DNA from: an uncultured Naasia sp.
GTDB taxonomy: Bacteria > Actinomycetota > Actinomycetes > Actinomycetales > Microbacteriaceae
Assembly (NCBI GenBank): GCA_913778905.1
Contig: CAJYYA010000001.1
Location: forward strand, 1 to 64,000
Direction: 5' to 3'
DNA: 64,000 bases
The number at the start of each line of letters is the position of its first letter. The stretch's first letter is position 1. The notes under the pieces were generated by a model. The model was not told the DNA's origin and did no database searches. It saw only the letters and a program-made list of their open reading frames with translations. Made by a program: the position numbers and the translations under genes. Positions 25,006 to 34,443 of the stretch are shown here, piece after piece.

Positions 25006-26328
25006 TCAACGACCCGCGATGACCCGATCGACTTCGGCCTTCTCCGTCGGGCCCCAGGTCTCGCGGGTGAATGCGAGGGCGACCAGTCCGATGGCCCCCA
25101 TGAGGCCGTAGACGATCGCGACGCCGCCCCATCCGAGCGCGACGGCGAGCGCGGTCGCGATGAAGGGGATGAAGCCGGAGATCGCGGCGGACAGCTGGTA
25201 GCCGAGCGAGGCCCCCGAGGTGCGGGTGTTGGTGGCGAAGAGCTCGCTGAAGTAGGCACCCTGCGTGCCGGCGAGCATGTCGTGGATGATCGACAGACCG
25301 ACGATGTAGACCAGCACGATCAGGAACGGCACTGCCGTGTTCACGAGAGGGAACAGCACGAAAGAGAAGCCCACCACCAGGAGGCAGCCGATCAGATAGA
25401 CCTTCTTGCGCCCGATGCGGTCGCTCCACGCGCCGAACAGGACGGTGGTGAAGGTGCCGATCCCCGTCGCGACGATCAACCCGGTGAGTGCCAGTTGACG
25501 CTCGGCGATGCCCTGGCTCGTGATGTACGAGATCAGGTAGGTCACGATGATGTAGAAGGCGCCGGACTCTGCCAGACGCAGGCCGATGACGCGGAGCACG
25601 GTGCGCCAGTCGTCCTTGAGCACCTGCAGAATCGGGTTCTTGACGATCTCGCCGCGCTGCTTCGTCTCCTCGAACTCGGGTGACTCGGACACCTTGGCGC
25701 GGATGATCATGCCGGCGATGATGAGGAACGAACTGGCCAGGAAGGGCAGCCGCCAGGCCCAGTCTCCCGGCAGGTCGACGGTCGCGAGGAATGCCAGGTT
25801 GGCGAGGAAGACGCCGAGCGGAACACCGACCTGCGGGATCGCCGAATAGAGGCCCCGTTTGCGCCAGGGCGCGTGCTCGAAGGTCATCAGGATGGCTCCG
25901 CCCCACTCGGCGCCGAACGCCAGTCCTTGGACGATGCGGATGATGACCAGCAGGATGGGCGCGAGGATGCCGACGGCCTGGTAGGTCGGCAGGAGGCCGA
26001 TGAGCACCGTCGAGATGCCCATGATGAGCAGGGCGCCGACCAGGACCGGCTTGCGCCCGATCTTGTCGCCGAGGTACCCGCCGATGATGCCGCCGATGGG
26101 CCGGGCCGCGAAGCCGACCCCGAAGGTCGCGAAACCGAGCAACACGCCCACGACGGGGTCGTTGTCGGCGAAGAACACCTGCGGGAAGTAGAGCGCCGCG
26201 GCAGTGCCGTAGGCGAGGAAGTCGTAATTCTCGACCGTCGTACCGACGGCACTGCCGATCGCGGTCTTGCGCTTGTCGGGCGACCCTTCCGCCGCGCGGA
26301 CCCGCTCCGATTGGATTGTCATGGTCAT
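25006..26328 (-). CDS. MFS transporter, metabolite:H+ symporter (MHS) family
   Basis: The 440-residue transporter has about twelve helices. The MHS signatures are clear: GTTVENYDFLAYGTAA near the first helix, GYLGDKIGRKPVLV between helices 2 and 3, and FGAEWGGAI at about 138-146. MHS members carry organic acids, proline or betaine with protons. Context suggests an acid-sugar or similar carboxylate feeding the DUF1537 kinase. ATG 26328 follows AGGAA seven bases upstream. It lies 73 bases after the gntR gene on the same strand. Confidence 0.92.
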   Translation of the reverse strand: MTMTIQSERVRAAEGSPDKRKTAIGSAVGTTVENYDFLAYGTAAALYFPQVFFADNDPVVGVLLGFATFGVGFAARPIGGIIGGYLGDKIGRKPVLVGALLIMGISTVLIGLLPTYQAVGILAPILLVIIRIVQGLAFGAEWGGAILMTFEHAPWRKRGLYSAIPQVGVPLGVFLANLAFLATVDLPGDWAWRLPFLASSFLIIAGMIIRAKVSESPEFEETKQRGEIVKNPILQVLKDDWRTVLRVIGLRLAESGAFYIIVTYLISYITSQGIAERQLALTGLIVATGIGTFTTVLFGAWSDRIGRKKVYLIGCLLVVGFSFVLFPLVNTAVPFLIVLVYIVGLSIIHDMLAGTQGAYFSELFATNTRTSGASLGYQLSAAISGFIPFIATALAVALGWGGVAIVYGLMGAIGLVALAFTRETWGPTEKAEVDRVIAGR

Positions 26329-26401
26329 GGACTGGTTCCTATCTCCGTTGATTCACCACGGGCGTCGAGCCCGAGTGCGATCGAGAGAGGCCCCGGCCGA
26401 G

Positions 26402-27145
26402 TCACGACCCCTGGGGAACGACTCCCTCGATGCTGTCCTTGTAGAAGCTGTTGATGTGTTCGGTGACGAGCCGAACGGCGCCGTCCCGGTCCCTCCGCGC
26501 GATGGCGTCGAGAACCGCTCGATGCTCGGCTCGCACGGTCTCCGCGAAGCCGCGCCAGTCGTCGAGGCGCGCGTACGCCTCGATCATCTGGCGGTTGATG
26601 GCGATGCGCAGAGCCCCCATGAAATGGGCGGTCAATGCGTTCCCGGTCGATTCCGCGATCCGGACGTGGAACGCGGTATCGAGTCGGTTGAACTCGTGGG
26701 TCTCGATGGTCGGATCGTCCATCCGGTCGAGGATCCCCGTCAGGTCGGCGATGTCCTCGTCACTGTGCCTATAGGCCGCCTCCGCACACGACCAGGCCTC
26801 GAGCGCGATCCGGGTCTGGACCACATCGCTGCCACTGAAGTGGCCGAGGGCGATCTGCAGCCGGAGCAGATTCTGGAAACCCTCGCCGGGCGAGGCGAGC
26901 AGAACCGCTCCCCCGTCCGGCCCGCCACCCCTCCGGATGTCGACGACGCCCAGCGCCTCGAGCACCCGGAGCGATTCGCGGAGAGACGGACGCGAGACGC
27001 CCAGCGAGATCGCCAAATCGCGCTCGCTCGGCAGGTGATCGCCCGCCTTCAGGCGCCCGTCGAGGATCCGCTCCTCGATCTGGGCCATGACCTGCTCGTA
27101 GGTACGAACCCGGAGCACGGGCTCCCAGTCGCTGGTGGACGGCAT
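26402..27145 (-). CDS. GntR family regulator, FadR subfamily (FCD domain)
   Basis: The 247-residue regulator has an N-terminal winged helix (about 20-85: LPSERDLAISLGVSRPSLRES) and an all-helical FCD effector domain (about 100-225) with FHVRIAESTGN and the His-containing metal/ligand segment RAEHRAVLDAI. ATG 27145 has GGGAGAG five to seven bases upstream and is preferred over 27169. It sits inside the cluster it presumably controls. A perfect TGGTCnGACCA-type palindrome, the classical FadR-subfamily site, lies before the first gene at 28619-28635. Confidence 0.92.
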   Translation of the reverse strand: MPSTSDWEPVLRVRTYEQVMAQIEERILDGRLKAGDHLPSERDLAISLGVSRPSLRESLRVLEALGVVDIRRGGGPDGGAVLLASPGEGFQNLLRLQIALGHFSGSDVVQTRIALEAWSCAEAAYRHSDEDIADLTGILDRMDDPTIETHEFNRLDTAFHVRIAESTGNALTAHFMGALRIAINRQMIEAYARLDDWRGFAETVRAEHRAVLDAIARRDRDGAVRLVTEHINSFYKDSIEGVVPQGS

Positions 27146-27220
27146 CGCTCTCTCCCTCATGCCCGGCACGGAGGCCGACAGGAGCGTCGACGACGTTCAT
27201 CCTATTTTCCGTCCCGCGAC

Positions 27221-28579
27221 TCAGGCGCCGACGAGGGACTCGGATCGGAACTCGGACTCCAGCTCGCGACGGAGCTGCACAGCCTGCAGCGACTCGTCCG
27301 GGGCGACGTCACTCCAGCTGACCGTCTGATCCTTCGGCACGTCGCGGATGAGTTTCATCCCGTGAGCGAGTCCGAGCGGGAGTGCCTCATGGGCGAGCGA
27401 TACGTGGGCCGGCGCGAGCTTGCCGAAGGCCGTGAAGCCACCTTCACCGTCGAGGGTCTCCCCTGCCTTGAGGTCCTTCTTCGCCGTCGTGACGACGTCG
27501 CCTCGGAATCCGGTGGGCGATCCGGTGGCCTCGCCGCGCAGCACGGCGGACGCGATGCTGACCCCGAGCTCGAGCCCGATCATGTGGTACGGCCGGTAGA
27601 GCGAACCGTAACGACCGCTGTCATCGGTCTTGACGCCATACTCCGCAAAGCACTGAACGGCGTAGTCGGTCTTCGCCTCGAAGGTGACATAGACCCCCCA
27701 GCGCAGATCGCGCGGGACTTCCGACCCGTCGCGGTTGAGGCTCGAGATGAGCTCGACCGTCCCGCGGCGGGAGAGCGTCCCGCCCTTCTCCTTCTCCTTC
27801 AGGAGCGCCGGGAGCTCGTCGACGCTGCACGGGGTGAAGTTCAGGCCCTCGTCCTGGGGGAGCAGTCCGGTGCCGTTCGCGACGGCAGCCATCTCGATCG
27901 CGGACTTGGTTCCGTCGAGGAAGGAGTTGAACATCTGCGGGTTGTAGTCCCCCGACGCCAGCTGCTCCGACGTGAACCCGTAGTAGTCCCAGACGGTGTC
28001 GGGCGTCGAGTAGTTGTACTCCGGCAGGTACTTGGTGCCCTTGCCCGCCGCGACCACGTCGAAGCCGACGGTGCGGCACCAGTCGACGAGCTCGGAGATG
28101 AGCGCCGGCTGGTCGCCATAGGCCATCGAGTAGACGACGCCCGCCGCCTGCGCCTTGCGGGCGAGCAGGGGGCCGACCATGCAGTCCGCCTCGACATTCA
28201 CCATGACGATGTGCTTGCCGTTGTCGATGGACTTGAGCGCGTGGTGAGTGCCGATGATCGGGTTCCCCGTGATCTCGAGGATGACCTCGACCTGCGGGGT
28301 GGCGATCAGTGCGTCGGCACTGTCGGTGATGAAGGTCGTCCCGTCGCGGAGGGCCTCATCGAAGGAGCCTGCTGAATAGCGGTCCTCGGTCCATCCGGTG
28401 CGCTTCATGGCAGCCCGCGCCTTGGGGATGTTGATATCGGCGACGCCCACGACGTGGAACCCGTCGCTCGTCGAGGCCTGCGTGAGGAACATCGACGCGA
28501 ACTTCCCCGCCCCGATGACTCCGACGCGGATGGGACCGGACTGCTCGCGACGTCGTTGCAAGAGGCTGAAAAGGTTCAC
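27221..28579 (-). CDS. NAD(P)-dependent oxidoreductase with SAF domain (homoserine dehydrogenase-like)
   Basis: The 452-residue protein has a Rossmann nucleotide site VGVIGAGKFASMF (about 19-31), a central catalytic region and a C-terminal SAF domain (about 345-430: GDVVTTAKKDLKAGETLDGEGG). The family resembles homoserine dehydrogenase N-terminal domains, and its substrates are mostly unassigned. It often travels with sugar-acid or polyol catabolic genes. GTG 28579 has AGGAG seven bases upstream. First gene of the operon, directly behind a TTGACA promoter and GntR operator. Probably oxidises the imported substrate before phosphorylation by the DUF1537 kinase. Confidence 0.85.
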   Translation of the reverse strand: MNLFSLLQRRREQSGPIRVGVIGAGKFASMFLTQASTSDGFHVVGVADINIPKARAAMKRTGWTEDRYSAGSFDEALRDGTTFITDSADALIATPQVEVILEITGNPIIGTHHALKSIDNGKHIVMVNVEADCMVGPLLARKAQAAGVVYSMAYGDQPALISELVDWCRTVGFDVVAAGKGTKYLPEYNYSTPDTVWDYYGFTSEQLASGDYNPQMFNSFLDGTKSAIEMAAVANGTGLLPQDEGLNFTPCSVDELPALLKEKEKGGTLSRRGTVELISSLNRDGSEVPRDLRWGVYVTFEAKTDYAVQCFAEYGVKTDDSGRYGSLYRPYHMIGLELGVSIASAVLRGEATGSPTGFRGDVVTTAKKDLKAGETLDGEGGFTAFGKLAPAHVSLAHEALPLGLAHGMKLIRDVPKDQTVSWSDVAPDESLQAVQLRRELESEFRSESLVGA

Positions 28580-28618
28580 GACCTACTCCTTCGTAGAGAT
28601 GGACCGGCGAGCCGGTTT

Positions 28619-28635
28619 AGATGGTCTGACCATCT
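28619..28635. promoter_or_regulatory. FadR-type GntR operator, perfect palindrome
   Basis: AGATGGTC-T-GACCATCT is an 8-1-8 perfect palindrome containing TGGTCnGACCA, the well-known binding pattern of FadR-subfamily regulators. It lies between the predicted promoter and the start of the oxidoreductase gene, so binding would block elongation or initiation. I found no second copy at the other gene starts of the cluster. Confidence 0.8.
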
Positions 28636-28642
28636 GTCCTCC

Positions 28643-28671
28643 ATCGTGGGCCCTCCTCGGAACGGTGTCAA
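28643..28671 (-). promoter_or_regulatory. Promoter of the acid-sugar operon
   Basis: A perfect -35 TTGACA (28666-28671 on the minus strand) and a CACGAT -10 (28643-28648) are separated by 17 bases. Transcription would start a few bases before the GntR palindrome. Confidence 0.55.
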
Positions 28672-28728
28672 CCCCTGGGTAGAGTGGGCGACGCATTCGC
28701 CCGGCACCCAGCACACCGAGGAGCTCTC

Positions 28729-29754
28729 TTGCCCATCGCAACCCCCGACCAGTACGCCGAGATGCTCGACCGGGCCAAGGAGGGCGGCTTCGCCTACCCG
28801 GCCATCAACGTCTCGTCGTCGCAGACGATCAACTCGGTGCTCCAGGGCCTCACCGAGGCCGGTTCGGACGGCATCCTCCAGGTCACGACCGGTGGCGCCG
28901 ACTACTTCGCCGGCCACTCGGTGAAGAACCGCGCCGCGGGCGCCATCGCCTTCGCGAAGTTCGCGACCGAGGTCGCCAAGAACTACCCCATCACCGTCGC
29001 GCTGCACACGGACCACTGCCCCAAGCCGGCGCTCGAGGGCTTCGTGCTCCCGCTGATCGCGGCGTCGGAGGACGAGGTCCGCCAGGGCCGCAACCCGCTG
29101 TTCCAGTCGCACATGTGGGACGGCTCGGCGGTCCCCCTCGACGAGAACCTCGAGGTCGCGAAGGACATCATCGCCCGCACCAAGGCCATCAACGCCATCC
29201 TCGAAGTCGAGATCGGCGTCGTGGGCGGCGAGGAGGACGGCGTCAGCCACGAGATCAACGAGCACCTCTACACGACCCTCGACGACGCGATCGCGACCGT
29301 CGAGGCGCTCGGTCTCGGCGAGAACGGCCGCTACATGGCAGCGCTGACCTTCGGCAACGTGCACGGCGTCTACAAGCCCGGCAACGTCAAGCTGCGCCCC
29401 GAAATCCTCGGTGAGATCCAGGCGGGCCTGGCCGAGAAGTACGGTCACGGCCCCAAGCCGCTCGACCTCGTCTTCCACGGCGGATCGGGCTCGACCCAGG
29501 AAGAGATCACCGAGGCCGTCAAGAACGGCGTCGTGAAGATGAACATCGACACGGACACGCAGTACGCGTTCACCCGCTCGATCGCGGACACCATGTTCCG
29601 CAACTACGACGCCGTCCTGAAGGTCGACGGCGAGGTCGGCAACAAGAAGGTCTACGATCCCCGCGCCTGGGGCAAGACCGCCGAGACCGCCATGGCCGCC
29701 CGCGTCGTCGAGGCCACCAAGGAGCTCGGCTCGTTCGGCAAGTCGCAGAGCTGA
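28729..29754 (+). CDS. fbaA: Class II fructose-bisphosphate aldolase
   Basis: The 341-residue zinc aldolase of glycolysis and gluconeogenesis has the metal region ALHTDHCPK (zinc His and Asp), GVVGGEEDG and later VFHGGSGS and KMNIDTDTQ, all typical of the FbaA type. I chose the TTG at 28729, with GAGGAG five bases upstream. The product MPIATPDQYAEMLDRA matches the family start. Longer in-frame starts lack a Shine-Dalgarno. It is divergent from the acid-sugar operon and followed by a strong terminator. Confidence 0.96.
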   Translation: MPIATPDQYAEMLDRAKEGGFAYPAINVSSSQTINSVLQGLTEAGSDGILQVTTGGADYFAGHSVKNRAAGAIAFAKFATEVAKNYPITVALHTDHCPKPALEGFVLPLIAASEDEVRQGRNPLFQSHMWDGSAVPLDENLEVAKDIIARTKAINAILEVEIGVVGGEEDGVSHEINEHLYTTLDDAIATVEALGLGENGRYMAALTFGNVHGVYKPGNVKLRPEILGEIQAGLAEKYGHGPKPLDLVFHGGSGSTQEEITEAVKNGVVKMNIDTDTQYAFTRSIADTMFRNYDAVLKVDGEVGNKKVYDPRAWGKTAETAMAARVVEATKELGSFGKSQS

Positions 29755-29776
29755 CGCACCAGCGTCCCCGATGCGA

Positions 29777-29816
29777 GAAGGGCCGGCCCGCGATCAGCGG
29801 GCCGGCCCTTCTTCAC
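29777..29816 (+). terminator. Rho-independent terminator after fbaA
   Basis: A perfect 15-bp stem (GAAGGGCCGGCCCGC with its complement) around GATCA is followed by TTCACT. It also lies at the end of the convergent minus-strand gene and may serve both. Confidence 0.85.
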
Positions 29817-29857
29817 TGCTCGGGTGCTTCGCGGATGAAGCCTCCTGCCGTCGACCG

Positions 29858-30403
29858 TCAGGGAGTCGCGGTGGGCGTGGACTGCGTCGCCATGGCCGCC
29901 GACATCTGCGCGTCGAACCAGGCTCGCAACGCGGGATCCGGCAGCATGGCGCCGAGGACGACCGCGGTCACGACCACCAGCGACAGCACGGCACCCACGA
30001 GCGGGATCCAGAACGAGATGCGCCCGGCGGCGAGGTTGCGGCGAGCGAAGAAGATCGTGAACGACAGGATCACGAGCTGGGCGACGATCGCCACGGCGCC
30101 GAGCACGCCGGCGAGGCCGTCGGACGTATAGGTGCCGAACCCGTTCTGCGTGAACACCTCGCGCAAGCTGTCGCCGAAATCGGCGAACTGCGGAACGCTG
30201 AAGAAGAGGTTCACCGCTCCGACGGCGAGCAGTCCGATGGTCAGGGCACGATCCCAGGCCCGCTGGGGCTTCGCCCCCATCTGCTGCCGGGCCGTGTCCG
30301 GCGTCTCGTCGGCGGGCGGCGGAGCCGGGGCCTCGATCTTCTCGGGGATGGGGGCGTACTCGCCGTAGCGAGGAGCCGGGCCGGACGTGGGGCGGTCGCT
30401 CAC
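29858..30403 (-). CDS. Four-TM membrane protein (DUF6264-like)
   Basis: This protein of 181 residues has a Pro-rich cytoplasmic N-terminus (1-48, with [10 protein letters not shown]) and four helices at about 53-72, 95-120, 130-155 and a weaker one at 68-80. The arrangement and its location directly after ispH match a Microbacteriaceae family that I believe is DUF6264. Its function is unknown. GTG 30403 overlaps the ispH stop codon (GTGA), so it is translated together with IspH. Confidence 0.8.
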   Translation of the reverse strand: MSDRPTSGPAPRYGEYAPIPEKIEAPAPPPADETPDTARQQMGAKPQRAWDRALTIGLLAVGAVNLFFSVPQFADFGDSLREVFTQNGFGTYTSDGLAGVLGAVAIVAQLVILSFTIFFARRNLAAGRISFWIPLVGAVLSLVVVTAVVLGAMLPDPALRAWFDAQMSAAMATQSTPTATP

Positions 30404-31488
30404 GCGGTGCCCGTTCGGCGGCCGCCGAGGGCGCGCGCGTCCTGGTTGCCGGACGTGTCCTTGCGGAGCTCCTTCGGCAGCGAGAAGATCAGGTCCTCTT
30501 CCGCGGTCTTGACGGTCTCGACCTCGCCGTAACCGGCGTGAGCGAGCTCCTCGAGCAGTTCCTCGACGAGCTCCTCGGGCACCGAAGCGCCGCTCGTGAC
30601 GCCCACCGTCCGGACGCCGTCGAGCCACTCCTGCTGAACCTCGTCGGCGTAGTCGACGCGGTAGGCGGCCTTGGCACCGTATTCGAGAGCGACCTCGACG
30701 AGCCGGACGGAGTTCGACGAGTTGGCGGAGCCCACGACGATCACGAGGTCCGCGTCGGCCGCGACTTTCTTGATGGCGACCTGGCGGTTCTGCGTGGCGT
30801 AGCAGATGTCGTCGCTCGGCGGGTTCTGCAGGTTCGGGAACCGCTCGCGGAGGCGACGCACCGTCTCCATGGTCTCGTCGACCGAGAGCGTGGTCTGCGA
30901 CAGCCACACGACCTTGTCCGGGTCCTTGACCTGGACGGTGTCGGCCTCATCGGGCGAGCCGACGAGCGTGACGTGATCGGGAGCCTCACCGGCGGTGCCT
31001 TCGACCTCTTCGTGTCCCTCGTGACCGACGAGGAGGATCTCGTAATCGTCGCGCGCGAAGCGCACGGCCTCACGATGGACCTTGGTGACGAGCGGGCAGG
31101 TCGCATCGATGGCGTGCAGACCGCGATCCGCGGCCCCCTGCACGACCGCCGGCGAGACTCCGTGAGCACTGAAGACGACGTTGGCACCCTCGGGGACCTC
31201 GTCGACCTCCTCGACGAAGATCGCACCCTTCTTCTCGAGCTCGCGCACGACGTGCACGTTGTGCACGATCTGCTTGCGCACGTAGACGGGCGAGCCGTAC
31301 TGCTCGAGCGCCTTCTCGACGGCGATCACCGCACGATCGACACCGGCGCAGTAGCCGCGGGGAGCCGCGAGGAGCACCTTCTTCGAGCCAGTGACGGGGG
31401 TGTCGACTAGCCTGTTCCGGACGCGATCACGGGGCGCCGAAGGGCCCGCTACGCGCGGCATCCCCAGGCCGATATTGACACTCACCAC
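30400..31488 (-). CDS. ispH: 4-hydroxy-3-methylbut-2-enyl diphosphate reductase
   Basis: The 362-residue product is the last enzyme of the MEP isoprenoid pathway. Three cysteines for the iron-sulfur cluster are visible: [21 protein letters not shown] and [24 protein letters not shown] marks the substrate loop. The first 35 residues are an extension before [13 protein letters not shown] 31488 is supported by a TAGACT box six bases upstream (leaderless start), although an ATG nine codons later could be used. Divergent from xseA. It supplies the isopentenyl units used by the prenyl transferase at 39273-40058. Confidence 0.95.
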   Translation of the reverse strand: MVSVNIGLGMPRVAGPSAPRDRVRNRLVDTPVTGSKKVLLAAPRGYCAGVDRAVIAVEKALEQYGSPVYVRKQIVHNVHVVRELEKKGAIFVEEVDEVPEGANVVFSAHGVSPAVVQGAADRGLHAIDATCPLVTKVHREAVRFARDDYEILLVGHEGHEEVEGTAGEAPDHVTLVGSPDEADTVQVKDPDKVVWLSQTTLSVDETMETVRRLRERFPNLQNPPSDDICYATQNRQVAIKKVAADADLVIVVGSANSSNSVRLVEVALEYGAKAAYRVDYADEVQQEWLDGVRTVGVTSGASVPEELVEELLEELAHAGYGEVETVKTAEEDLIFSLPKELRKDTSGNQDARALGGRRTGTA

Positions 31489-31494
31489 CAGTCG

Positions 31495-31500
31495 AGTCTA
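31495..31500 (-). promoter_or_regulatory. Leaderless-type -10 box of ispH
   Basis: TAGACT is six bases before GTG 31488, with no Shine-Dalgarno. Confidence 0.55.
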
Positions 31501-31606
31501 AACGCCCCGGCGGTCGCGAGGCTGGGCGTCCAGGAGCCGGATCGACGTCACGGAACGCCATCACCGTGTGGCGACCACCGCCAGGCGACCAGGAGAGGAG
31601 CGGCAC

Positions 31607-32839
31607 GTGACCGACGCGCCCGCCACACTCGAGACCCCGTGGCCCGTGGGTCTGCTCGCAGCCAAGCTGAAGGGGTACCTCGACCGGCTCGGTACCGTGT
31701 GGGTCGAGGGCGAGATCACCCAGTGGGGCGTCTCCGGCGGCAATGTCTACGGCAAACTGCGCGACCTCGAACAGGACGCGACGGTGGGCTTCACCATCTG
31801 GTCCTCCGTGAAGTCGCGCATCCCCGCCGACCTGAAGCAGGGCGATCGTGTCATCGCTCTCATCAAGCCCAGCTACTGGATCAAGGGCGGCACGCTCACG
31901 ATGCAGGTCTTCGAGATGCGCCACGTCGGGCTCGGGGACCTCCTCGAGAGACTCGAACGGTTGCGCACCCAGCTCGCCGCGGAGGGACTCTTCGCGGCGG
32001 ATCGGAAGCGCCCGCTCCCCTTCCTCCCCCGTGTGATCGGTCTGGTGACGGGCAAGGACTCGGATGCCGAGAAGGATGTGCTGCGCAACGCGCAGCTGCG
32101 CTGGCCCGCCGTGACCTTCCGCACCGTCCACGCCGCCGTGCAGGGCGACCGCGCAGCGAGCGAGGTGGTCGCGGCCATCAGGCGCCTCGATGCTGACGCC
32201 GAGGTCGAGGTCATCATCGTGGCCCGCGGCGGCGGCGATTTTCAGAATCTGCTGCCGTTCAGCGATGAGCGGCTCATCCGAGCGGCGGCCGAGATCACCA
32301 CGCCGCTCGTCAGCGCCATCGGGCATGAGGCGGATCGACCGCTGCTCGACGAGGTCGCCGATCTCCGCGCCTCGACTCCGACGGATGCGGCCAAGCGCAT
32401 CGTCCCGGACGTCACAGAGGAGCTGTCCCGCGTCGAGCAGGCGCGCGCCCGCATCCGCAGCCGGGTCACCCACGCTGTCTCCATCGAGGTGGACCGCATC
32501 CAGGCTCTCCGGTCCCGACCCGCACTCGCCTCGACCACCTGGATCGTGGACGTACGGGCGGACGACCTGACGCGGTGGGTCGCCCGCGGCCACGAGCTGA
32601 CCACCCGCGCGATCGAACGCGCGGGTCACGCGACCGAACAGCTCCGCGGTCGTCTGACGGCGCTCTCTCCGCAGAGCACTCTCGAACGCGGTTACGCCAT
32701 CGCCCAGACGCCCGACGGGCGCGTGCTCCGCGGCAGTGCGGACGCACCGGCCGGCACGGATCTGCGCATCCGCCTGGCCGACGGTTCCCTCACCGCGACG
32801 AGCCGGGGCCCGGCGATCCCTCTCGGTGAGGGTTCCTAG
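31607..32839 (+). CDS. xseA: Exodeoxyribonuclease VII large subunit
   Basis: The 410-residue catalytic subunit has an N-terminal OB fold (about 10-105: [21 protein letters not shown]), then the nuclease domain with [29 protein letters not shown] and [13 protein letters not shown], all hallmark motifs. It degrades single-stranded DNA from both ends. GTG 31607 follows AGGAG eight bases upstream. The 3' end runs into xseB after one base, so the two subunits are made together. Confidence 0.96.
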   Translation: MTDAPATLETPWPVGLLAAKLKGYLDRLGTVWVEGEITQWGVSGGNVYGKLRDLEQDATVGFTIWSSVKSRIPADLKQGDRVIALIKPSYWIKGGTLTMQVFEMRHVGLGDLLERLERLRTQLAAEGLFAADRKRPLPFLPRVIGLVTGKDSDAEKDVLRNAQLRWPAVTFRTVHAAVQGDRAASEVVAAIRRLDADAEVEVIIVARGGGDFQNLLPFSDERLIRAAAEITTPLVSAIGHEADRPLLDEVADLRASTPTDAAKRIVPDVTEELSRVEQARARIRSRVTHAVSIEVDRIQALRSRPALASTTWIVDVRADDLTRWVARGHELTTRAIERAGHATEQLRGRLTALSPQSTLERGYAIAQTPDGRVLRGSADAPAGTDLRIRLADGSLTATSRGPAIPLGEGS

Positions 32840-32840
32840 A

Positions 32841-33089
32841 ATGGAGACCATGCCCGCCACTCATGACGCACCCGTCGCGGACCTCAGTTACGAGCAGGCC
32901 CGAGACGAGCTCGTGCGGGTCGTCGGCGAGCTCGAGCAGGGCGCCGAGACGCTCGAGCGCTCGCTCGAACTGTGGGAGCGCGGTGAGGCGCTCGCCCGCC
33001 GCTGCGAAGAGTGGCTGATCGGCGCGCGCGCCCGTCTCGACGCGGCCCGCTCCGGCGCATCGGCCGAGGGCTCGGACTCCACGCGATGA
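32841..33089 (+). CDS. xseB: Exodeoxyribonuclease VII small subunit
   Basis: The 82-residue helical protein carries the XseB pattern [18 protein letters not shown] followed by [22 protein letters not shown]. Several copies wrap the XseA coiled coil. ATG 32841 has GAGGG eight bases upstream. ATG 32850 is an alternative. Its stop overlaps the DUF4245 gene (ATGA). Confidence 0.95.
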   Translation: METMPATHDAPVADLSYEQARDELVRVVGELEQGAETLERSLELWERGEALARRCEEWLIGARARLDAARSGASAEGSDSTR

Positions 33090-33727
33090 GCCGTCGCCCC
33101 AAAGAGCCCCGCATCGTCGCCGAACTCGGCCGACCGGAGACGCCCGAGGAGACGGCGGCGCGCAAGGCGGAGAACAGCCGCAACCACCGCGACCGGCAGA
33201 CCACCCGCAACCTCGTCTACGCGCTGCTCGCGTCGCTCGGCATCGTGGCGGTGCTGGTCCTGCTCGTCCCGCGCGGCGACATGGAGACGCGGCCCGATGT
33301 CGACTATTCGTCGATCGCCGCGCAGATCCAGCCCACCGTGCAGGGGACGCTCGTCGTCCCCGAGCCCGGCGAGGGGTGGAACGCCAACACCGCCGAGCTG
33401 AGAGCGGGTTCGGCCGACAACATCCTCAGCTGGTACATCGGGTTCCTCACCCCCAAGAACGCGTTCATCGGCCTCGATCAGGGCTTCGACGCGAATGACA
33501 GCTGGGCCTCCGCGCAGCTCGACTCCGCCCGTCCGACGGGCGCGACGACCATCGCAGGCGTCGAATGGATCGAGTACGACTACACCGAGTCACCCCGTGG
33601 CAACCTCGCCTATGCGCTGGCTCTGGACGATCCCACAGGCTTCTACGTCCTGAAGGGCACTGCCTCCAAGGAGGAGACCGCCGTGCTGGCCGCCGCCGTC
33701 ACCGACAGAATCGCGAGCATTCGATGA
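33086..33727 (+). CDS. DUF4245 membrane-anchored protein
   Basis: The 213-residue protein has a charged cytoplasmic N-terminus (1-40), one membrane helix (about 42-62) and an extracytoplasmic DUF4245 domain ([22 protein letters not shown], then the WIEYDYTE region). Its function is unknown, but it is habitually located between xseB and fumC or glpX in actinobacteria. It overlaps xseB by four bases and the carbonic anhydrase by four bases. Confidence 0.88.
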   Translation: MSRRPKEPRIVAELGRPETPEETAARKAENSRNHRDRQTTRNLVYALLASLGIVAVLVLLVPRGDMETRPDVDYSSIAAQIQPTVQGTLVVPEPGEGWNANTAELRAGSADNILSWYIGFLTPKNAFIGLDQGFDANDSWASAQLDSARPTGATTIAGVEWIEYDYTESPRGNLAYALALDDPTGFYVLKGTASKEETAVLAAAVTDRIASIR

Positions 33728-34365
33728 CCACACTGACCCCCGCCCAGGCCTGGAGCGACATGCTCGAGGGCAACGAGCGCTTCGTGTCGAGCGCTCCGCT
33801 GCACCCGCGCCAGGACGTCGAGCGCCGGGCCGAGACCGCAGGCTCGCAGACCCCGGTCGCGGCCCTCTTCGGCTGCAGCGACTCCCGTCTCGCGGCGGAG
33901 ATCATCTTCGATCAGGGCCTCGGCGACCTCTTCGTGGTCCGCAACGCGGGCCAGATCATCTCCGACTCGGTGCTCGGCTCGCTCGAGTACGCAGTCGCCG
34001 TCCTCGGCGTCTCGCTCGTCGTCGTCCTCCGTCACGACAGTTGCGGAGCCGTACGCGCCGCCATCGACTCGCAGGGGCCCGACGCACCGAAGCTGCCGGC
34101 GCACATCGAGCGCTTGGTCTCCGACATCGTCCCCGCTGTGCGCGCCGTCGGCGTCGCCGCGGAGGACGGCACCATCGACACGACCGCGCTCGACGCGGAA
34201 GAGGTCGGACGTCGCCACCTGCGCGACACGGTGTCGGAGTTGCTGACGCGTTCCGAGCTGATCTCCGACGCCATCGCGGCCGGTACCCTGGCCATCGTCG
34301 GCGCGGAGTATCACCTCGCCGACGGACGCGCCACGGCCGACGTCGTCGTCGGCCCCGCAGCCTGA
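33724..34365 (+). CDS. Beta-class carbonic anhydrase
   Basis: The 213-residue enzyme interconverts CO2 and bicarbonate. Zinc ligands fit Cys51 and Asp53 in FGCSDSR, His104 and Cys107 in RHDSCG. The Asp53-Arg55 dyad is present. VVRNAGQ (72-78) follows as expected. ATG 33724 overlaps the DUF4245 stop codon, giving a four-gene coupled unit xseA-xseB-DUF4245-CA. The fumarase gene follows after 78 bases. Confidence 0.94.
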   Translation: MTTLTPAQAWSDMLEGNERFVSSAPLHPRQDVERRAETAGSQTPVAALFGCSDSRLAAEIIFDQGLGDLFVVRNAGQIISDSVLGSLEYAVAVLGVSLVVVLRHDSCGAVRAAIDSQGPDAPKLPAHIERLVSDIVPAVRAVGVAAEDGTIDTTALDAEEVGRRHLRDTVSELLTRSELISDAIAAGTLAIVGAEYHLADGRATADVVVGPAA

Positions 34366-34443
34366 CCGGCCGCAGCGCCGCCCGCAGAGCAGACCCGAGC
34401 AGCCGCGAGATCCGCGGCGCCGATAGGTGAGAGAGGCCACACA

